NCBI GenBank assembly: GCA_026418215.1 | Contig: JAOABT010000342.1 | Coordinates: 1 to 6,252 of the forward strand | Length of the DNA stretch: 6,252 nt | Source of the DNA: Clostridia bacterium | GTDB taxonomy: Bacteria > Bacillota > Clostridia > DSM-8532 | Direction: 5' to 3' | In this document: piece by piece, positions 5,912-6,252 of the stretch | Layout of the letters: each line of letters starts with the position of its first letter | Position numbering within the stretch: position 1 is the first letter of the stretch | Position numbers and translations under genes: made by a program | The notes under the pieces: model-generated | The model's input: the letters and a program-made list of their open reading frames with translations, nothing else | Database searches by the model: none | Told to the model about the DNA's origin: nothing

Positions 5912-5940
5912 GTAGGAGGGGGTGACTAACCCCCAACCTC
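5912..5940 (-). ncRNA. Group II intron domain VI
   Basis: AGG (5939-5937) pairs with CCT (5916-5914), a TT/T internal loop follows, then GGGGGT (5934-5929) pairs with ACCCCC (5923-5918) around a TAGTC loop. No bulged adenosine is present seven or eight bases from the 3' end, where the branch point usually sits. The only adenosines near the 3' side are the penultimate base and the one that closes the loop. Confidence 0.6.
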
Positions 5941-5947
5941 TCACACC

Positions 5948-5979
5948 ACCACCGTACGTACCGTTCGGTATACGGCGGT
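5948..5979 (-). ncRNA. Group II intron domain V with CGC catalytic triad
   Basis: The minus strand folds into an intact domain V. A lower helix pairs ACCGCCGTA (5979-5971) with TACGGTGGT (5956-5948), with one G-U pair. A two-nucleotide CG bulge (5958-5957) follows on the 3' side, then a four-pair upper helix and a GAAC loop (5966-5963). The triad position reads CGC (5977-5975), as in class C introns, instead of the AGC of classes IIA and IIB. Confidence 0.85.
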
Positions 5980-5996
5980 TCAGCAAGTTTCAAATG

Positions 5997-6022
5997 GAAC
6001 TGGTCAAATAAATAGCCAGTTC
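5997..6022 (-). repeat. Inverted repeat inside intron domain IV
   Basis: Arms GAACTGG (5997-6003) and CCAGTTC (6016-6022) enclose 12 bases. On the plus strand it is followed by TTTTCTTTT, which resembles a terminator, but no plus-strand gene ends nearby. It is best read as a stem of the shortened domain IV. Confidence 0.5.
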
Positions 6023-6081
6023 TTTTCTTTTAGCGTATGACCGTTGCTCCACCCTTCCGTTGTTATCTCAGGATTCCATCC

Positions 6082-6156
6082 CTACTTCATTACGGATAGT
6101 CCATTATTTAAATGGTTGTCTGTGTTCATTACAAAGTCAGCACTTCCCAAACTCAT
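6082..6156 (-). pseudogene. Possible remnant of the intron-encoded protein start
   Basis: A 24-codon frame, MSLGSADFVMNTDNHLNNGL followed by SVMK and a stop, begins 17 bases after the GGGAAGGAC element of domain III. This is where class C introns begin their reverse transcriptase. It has no good ribosome binding site and I cannot recognise the sequence as the start of a known maturase, so it may be chance. If real, almost all of the protein has been deleted. Confidence 0.25.
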
Positions 6157-6185
6157 TTTCGTCTTGCCGTCAAGTCCTTCCCTCG

Positions 6186-6202
6186 CCTATCCTTTCGGTA
6201 GG
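6186..6202 (-). ncRNA. Domain III hairpin with GAAA tetraloop
   Basis: CCTACC-GAAA-GGATAGG on the minus strand forms a short stem with a single bulged A and a GNRA loop. It lies between the GTCATAGTAC and GGGAAGGAC segments, which supports assigning the region to the end of domain III. Confidence 0.5.
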
Positions 6203-6252
6203 TTCAATCAGTACTATGACTTGAACTGACTTCTGAGTGTTCAATCGTATAT

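Larger units (their letters stand above)
5912..6252 (-). mobile_element. Group IIC intron, 3' part, without a reverse transcriptase (continues past right edge)
   Basis: Read on the minus strand, this stretch shows in order the end of domain III (including GAAGTCAG..AAGTCATAGTAC at 6233-6211 and GGGAAGGAC at 6181-6173), a domain IV of under 200 nt, domain V (5979-5948) and domain VI ending in CTAC at 5912. From memory, the domain III, V and VI sequences closely resemble the Oceanobacillus iheyensis group IIC intron. Domains I and II would lie right of the window. The reverse transcriptase that normally sits in domain IV is absent: only a 24-codon frame is present there. The intron could be a mobility-defective remnant that splices with help from another intron's maturase. 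The last intron base is placed at 5912 because group II introns end in AY, and this could be off by a few bases. Confidence 0.8.

Noticed and set aside
5997..6030. Plus-strand terminator (hairpin followed by TTTTCTTTT)
   Set aside because: No plus-strand gene ends upstream, and the location inside domain IV of the minus-strand intron explains the stem better.
6044..6229. 61-codon plus-strand open frame
   Set aside because: It runs antisense across intron domains III and IV, lacks a ribosome binding site and shows no recognisable protein features.

Overview
The window looks like chromosomal DNA of a low-to-moderate GC Firmicute, most likely a clostridium-type anaerobe. This is inferred from strong AGGAGG-like ribosome binding sites in front of nearly every gene, a BlaI/MecI-type repressor, a membrane ferredoxin-FMN fusion, a CX2CX2CX5C flavoprotein and a bacterial group IIC intron. 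No gene pins down the species.

Layout from left to right. (1) Positions 1-394, minus strand: the N-terminal part of a BlaI/MecI-family repressor, cut by the left edge. Its promoter (441-469) is bracketed by two matching operators, TGCTAA-N4-TTAGCA. (2) 762-1448, plus strand: a stand-alone papain-fold (C39-like) cysteine peptidase candidate with its own extended -10 promoter. (3) 1522-2433, minus strand: a two-gene unit of a Nudix hydrolase followed by a VOC (glyoxalase/bleomycin-resistance fold) protein. (4) 2512-2564: a branched hairpin plus T-run, the probable terminator of the unit to its right. (5) 2693-5828, minus strand: three co-directional genes. Transcription meets first a flavodoxin-fold protein with a four-cysteine cluster motif, then a membrane-anchored alpha/beta hydrolase, then a 504-residue membrane polyferredoxin fused through a long Ser/Gln/Pro/Thr linker to a covalent-FMN domain. 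(6) 5912-6252, minus strand: the 3' part of a group IIC intron, with the end of domain III, a short domain IV without reverse transcriptase, domain V with a CGC triad, and domain VI. It runs off the right edge.

The most coherent functional unit is the redox cluster. The cytoplasmic Fe-S/flavin protein and the membrane ferredoxin-FMN fusion could belong to an electron path from cytoplasm to cell surface, although a direct link is only inferred from position. The group IIC intron ends 6 bp before the -35 box of the cluster's likely promoter. The repressor's regulated partner, possibly a BlaR1-like sensor or another target, would lie left of the window.

The most noteworthy items are the reverse-transcriptase-less group IIC intron whose domain VI shows no bulged adenosine, the twin operators around the repressor promoter, the ferredoxin-linker-FMN fusion, and the unattached C39-like peptidase.
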